The position numbers were made by a program, and so were the translations under genes. The notes beneath the pieces are model-generated. The model worked only from the letters and a program-made list of their open reading frames with translations, was not told where the DNA came from and made no database searches. Below, piece by piece: positions 13,915 through 16,611 of a DNA stretch of 16,611 nucleotides. Every line of letters starts with the position of its first letter. The first letter of the stretch is position 1. The stretch is from contig JBJKSO010000083.1 in the NCBI GenBank assembly GCA_046703825.1, positions 1-16,611 on the forward strand, given 5' to 3'. The DNA comes from JBJKSO01 sp046703825. GTDB lineage: Bacteria > Chloroflexota > Dormibacteria > Aeolococcales > Bog-877.

Positions 13915-15480
13915 CTAGGCGGCCGGAAGCAGGATTCCCAGCTCGAGACCGCCCTCCCGGCCTCTGGCCGCGCGGATGCGACCGCCATGGGCCTCGACGA
14001 AGCTCTGGCAGATCGACAGCCCGACCCCGCCCTGCTCCAGCCGCCGGGCGCTGGGGGCGAAGACCTGGGCGAGCTTGTCCTCGGAGAGTCCGGGCCCGCG
14101 GTCGGAGACGGTGAGCTCGATCCACTCGCCCCTGGCCTGGGCGGCGATCGTGACCGGGGTATGGTCCGGCGTGTGCCGGACCGCGTTGTCCAGAAGGTTC
14201 ACCAGCACCCGCACCATCAGCGCGTGGTCGACCTGGACCGAAAGACCGGTCGGGAGCCGGGTGGTGACCGAAACGCCGAGCAGCCGCCCGCGCATGCTCT
14301 CCAGGGCGTCCTCCACCAGCTCACCCACTGGTACCAGCTCCAGGGAGAGACGCCTCGTGCCGGCCTCGATCCGGTACATGTCGAGCAGATTGCTCACCAG
14401 CTCGGCCAGGTGGTCGGTCTCCTCCTCAGCCGTGGCCAGGAGTTCGCGGCGGTCGGCGAAGGAGAGGCGCAGGCTGTCGTCGGCCAAGTCCGACAAAGCG
14501 GCCTTGATCGACGCCAGCGGCGTGCGCAGGTCGTGGGCGACTGACCCCAGCAGGGCCCGGCGCCAGCTGTCCACCTGGCTGAGCAGGCGGGTGCGCAGCG
14601 CCTGCTCACGCAGCTGAGCCCGCTCCACCGCCAAAGCAGCGTGGTTGGCGTAGATGCCGAGCAGCCGGTGTTCCTCCGGGCTCAGTGCCGCCCCCGCCAG
14701 CAGCAGGGTGCCGACCGGGCGCTGGGACGTGACCAGCGGCAGGGTGCGCAGGCCCGCACGCCCGGCCAGCGCCAGCGGAGCGGAGGATCCCTGGCTGCCG
14801 ACCGCAGCCGCCACCGCCTCATCGCCGATGGGCTGGCCCGCCAGCGCCACCACCCGCAACCGCCCCGCTGGTCCGGGGAGCAGCACCGCTGCCGAGTCCA
14901 ACCTGAACTCCCGGTGCACGGTCTCGACCACCGACGCGAGCAGCTCCTCCAGCGATTTGTCCTCGATCAGGAGCTCAGCCACCGCGAGCAGGTGGCCGGT
15001 GTCCTCCTCCCCCCGCCGCGCCTGGCGCCGCGCCCGCTGCAGCGAGAGCACGACCTGGGAGACCACGAGCGCCACCACCACGTACACGCCGAGCGTTGCC
15101 CAGTCGCGAAGGCTGCTGACCGCCAGCGTCAGGTAGGGGGGGATGTACAGGAGGTCGTAGGTCAAAAATCCCAGCCCCACCGCCAGCAGGCCCGCCAACC
15201 AGCCCCCGAGGCTGGTCCCGACCACCACCGGGATCACCAGGATCAGGCCGCTGGTCCCCTGGCCTACGTCCTGGCGTATCGGCAGCATGACCGCCGCCAG
15301 GGCCGCCGTCAGCAGGATGGCTGCGACCGCCCCACGGGGGGCGGCAACATCGAGTGCCGGCGCCGCCTGGCCTGGGGAGGGCCATCCGGCCCGCAGCCAC
15401 CGCGCCACCGCGTTCACCAACGTCGCTGTCTCCGATGCTTGCGTCCCGAGTTCGAACCCGGGCACCTCCAGATCAAGCAT
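13915..15480 (-). CDS. Histidine kinase equal to the C-terminal half of KdpD (DUF4118-GAF-HisKA-HATPase)
   Basis: A 521-residue membrane kinase. Residues about 50-150 hold the four closely spaced helices of the KdpD transmembrane domain (DUF4118). A GAF-like region follows (about 160-300), then HisKA with His316 in SVAHDLRTPLASIKAALSDL, the N box NLLDNAVRHTP, and the ATP-lid motifs DRGPGLSED and GGVGLSI. It lacks the large N-terminal KdpD/Usp part, which a divergent gene supplies separately. It should phosphorylate the adjacent KdpE. The start is uncertain: ATG 15480 has a poor Shine-Dalgarno and begins with an odd segment (LEVPGFELGTQ) that overlaps a folded inverted repeat. TTG 15420 has GGAG nine nt upstream and may be the true start (501 residues). 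Confidence 0.88.
   Translation of the reverse strand: MLDLEVPGFELGTQASETATLVNAVARWLRAGWPSPGQAAPALDVAAPRGAVAAILLTAALAAVMLPIRQDVGQGTSGLILVIPVVVGTSLGGWLAGLLAVGLGFLTYDLLYIPPYLTLAVSSLRDWATLGVYVVVALVVSQVVLSLQRARRQARRGEEDTGHLLAVAELLIEDKSLEELLASVVETVHREFRLDSAAVLLPGPAGRLRVVALAGQPIGDEAVAAAVGSQGSSAPLALAGRAGLRTLPLVTSQRPVGTLLLAGAALSPEEHRLLGIYANHAALAVERAQLREQALRTRLLSQVDSWRRALLGSVAHDLRTPLASIKAALSDLADDSLRLSFADRRELLATAEEETDHLAELVSNLLDMYRIEAGTRRLSLELVPVGELVEDALESMRGRLLGVSVTTRLPTGLSVQVDHALMVRVLVNLLDNAVRHTPDHTPVTIAAQARGEWIELTVSDRGPGLSEDKLAQVFAPSARRLEQGGVGLSICQSFVEAHGGRIRAARGREGGLELGILLPAA
15435..15480. repeat. Nested inverted repeat over the kinase start codon
   Basis: An outer 7-bp perfect inverted repeat ATGCTTG (15435-15441)/CAAGCAT (15474-15480) encloses an 18-nt near-palindrome (15445-15462) centred on GTTCGAAC. 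In the minus-strand mRNA the inner part folds as seven pairs, one G-U, closed by a UCGA loop. The outer stem pairs the AUG at 15480. This could be an RNA control element or a regulator site. Confidence 0.5.
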
Positions 15481-15510
15481 ATACCCGGCTCGCGGCTGTC
15501 CCGGTGGCGT

Positions 15511-15527
15511 CCGGGCCTATAGTCCGG
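15511..15527. promoter_or_regulatory. Candidate promoter core between the divergent kinase and kdpD-like genes
   Basis: TATAGT (15518-15523) is a good -10 match for the + strand gene, with TSS expected about 20-25 nt before its TTG start. A -35 is weak (CTGTCC at 15496-15501, 16-nt spacer). The box sits in an imperfect palindrome CCGGGCCTATAGTCCGG whose centre also reads as a -10-like element on the minus strand, so it may serve both genes or be an operator. Confidence 0.35.
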
Positions 15528-15552
15528 TTGCTGGACTGGTTGGAGTTCCAAG

Positions 15553-16611
15553 TTGGGCATTGACGGCAGGACCAGGCTGGCCTGGACCGACTCCGCGGCA
15601 GGGATCTCGCCACCGCGCGGCAGCCTGCGCATCTATCTGGGTGCCGCGCCCGGCGTGGGCAAGACCTTTGCCATGCTGTCTGAGGGTCACCGCCGGCACG
15701 CCCGCGGCACCGATGTGGTGGTCGGCTGGGCTGAGACCCACGGGCGCCGCTACACCGCGGAGCTGATCGAGGGCCTGGAGGTGGTGCCTGCGCGCCTCCT
15801 GGACTACCGGGGTCAGCAGCGCCAGGAGATGGACGTGGACGCGGTTCTGGCGCGCAAGCCGGTGGTGGCCCTGGTGGACGAACTCGCCCACACCAATGTT
15901 CCCGGCAGCCGCAACCGTAAGCGCTGGCAGGATGTGGAGCGCCTGCTGGACGCCGGCATCAACGTCATCTCCACGGTCAATATCCAGCACCTGGAGTCGC
16001 TCAACGACGTGGTGGCCAGCGTGACCGGGGTTGTGCAGCGCGAGACCATCCCCGATGCGGTGGTGCGGGCGGCGGACCAGATCGAGCTGGTGGACCAGAC
16101 CCCGGAGGCACTCCGGCGACGCATGGCCCACGGCAACATCTACCCGGCCGACCGCGTGGATGTGGCGCTGGCCAACTACTTCCGTCCCGGCAACCTGATC
16201 GCTCTGCGCGAGCTGGCCCTGCTCTGGGTCGCCGACCGGGTGGACGAGCGGCTGCAGGAGTACCGCCAACGGCACGGCATCGATGAGACCTGGGAGACGC
16301 GTGAGCGAATCCTGGTGGCCTTGACCGGTACGCCCCTGGACGAGCACCTGATCCGCCGGGCGGCCCGGATGGCGACCCGGGTCAAGGGCGAGCTGATTGG
16401 GGTCTGGGTGCGCTCCGACGACGACCTGAGCCGGCCCTCCCGCACCTCGATGGAGCACCAGCGCACCCTGCTGGCCGAGCTCGGCGGACGCTACCAGGAG
16501 GTTGCCGCCAGCAACGTGGCCCGGGCCCTGGTGGACCTGGCCCGGACCCACAACGCCACCCAGATCGTTATGGGCTCCAGCCGCCGGGCCCGCTGGGCCC
16601 CGCGCGCCCCG
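15553..16611 (+). CDS. kdpD: KdpD N-terminal sensor region (KdpD domain + Usp), continues beyond window
   Basis: 353 codons are visible, without a stop, from a TTG at 15553 that has GGAG seven nt upstream; an in-frame stop at 15520 excludes a much longer N-terminus. The KdpD domain has Walker A GAAPGVGKT (30-38), the Walker-B-like region VVALVDELAHTNVPGSRNRK, the NVISTVNIQHLESLND segment and the YFRPGNLIALRELAL end. A Usp domain follows (RILVALTGTPLDEHLIRRAA ... VMGSSRR). In KdpD this cytoplasmic part senses the intracellular state and binds ATP (and c-di-AMP in some species). Because a kinase with only the other half of KdpD is divergent next to it, this may be a stand-alone N-terminal protein, or a full KdpD whose membrane and kinase parts lie outside the window. 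Confidence 0.92.
   Translation, partial: MGIDGRTRLAWTDSAAGISPPRGSLRIYLGAAPGVGKTFAMLSEGHRRHARGTDVVVGWAETHGRRYTAELIEGLEVVPARLLDYRGQQRQEMDVDAVLARKPVVALVDELAHTNVPGSRNRKRWQDVERLLDAGINVISTVNIQHLESLNDVVASVTGVVQRETIPDAVVRAADQIELVDQTPEALRRRMAHGNIYPADRVDVALANYFRPGNLIALRELALLWVADRVDERLQEYRQRHGIDETWETRERILVALTGTPLDEHLIRRAARMATRVKGELIGVWVRSDDDLSRPSRTSMEHQRTLLAELGGRYQEVAASNVARALVDLARTHNATQIVMGSSRRARWAPRAP

Noticed and set aside
13153..14544. 463-codon + frame opposite kdpE and the kinase
   Set aside because: Antisense shadow; the minus strand has recognisable receiver and kinase motifs in order.
15430..15500. tRNA gene suggested by GGGTTCGAAC
   Set aside because: The T-arm stem does not pair with canonical 5-bp/7-nt geometry, and no matching D-arm or anticodon arm was found on either strand; kept only as a structural curiosity.
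15515..16551. 344-codon minus frame opposite the kdpD-like gene
   Set aside because: Antisense shadow; the + frame has Walker and Usp motifs.

Overview
A high-GC bacterial chromosome segment with frequent GTG and TTG starts, overlapping stop/start junctions and hairpins lacking T-tracts as gene boundaries. No rRNA, tRNA, insertion sequence, phage gene or CRISPR array was seen. Gene style (seven-iron ferredoxin, MFS_3-type exporter, Asp-box lipoprotein, Flp pilin, Kdp system) fits a soil bacterium of the Actinomycetota / Chloroflexota / Dormibacterota kind. The lineage is an inference from style, not a database result.

Left part (1-6256): the 5' portion of an RDD membrane protein gene (-, cut by the window edge); a short Flp-type pilin (+) without other tad genes in view; a seven-iron ferredoxin, fdxA (+); a gene-free stretch with two strong hairpins; an MFS exporter (-); a 475-nt divergent intergenic region; glutamine synthetase type I, glnA (+); and a lipoprotein with an Asp-box (Ycf48/BNR-like) propeller (+).

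Middle (6257-8563): a TTG-started mandelate-racemase-subgroup enolase-superfamily enzyme (+) whose 3' end carries a perfect 32-bp palindrome, then a convergent gene for a YhgE/DUF3533-like six-TM membrane protein (-).

Right part (8564-16611): a complete potassium-responsive Kdp locus. On the + strand, a 28-codon membrane peptide, kdpF, kdpA, kdpB and kdpC are joined by ATGA/TGATG overlaps; together they form the high-affinity K+ pump. Convergent on the - strand are kdpE and a histidine kinase made only of the KdpD C-terminal half (four TM, GAF, HisKA, HATPase). Divergent from that kinase, on the + strand, a second gene encodes the KdpD N-terminal half (Walker KdpD domain plus Usp) and runs off the window. 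So the sensor kinase appears to be split into two divergently transcribed genes, or a full KdpD lies beside a second N-terminally truncated kinase; the window end prevents a decision. This rearranged sensor, the extra small membrane peptide, the folded region over the kinase start and the single TAG separating kinase from KdpE in the same frame are the most interesting points. I did not find convincing evidence of a wholly new system.
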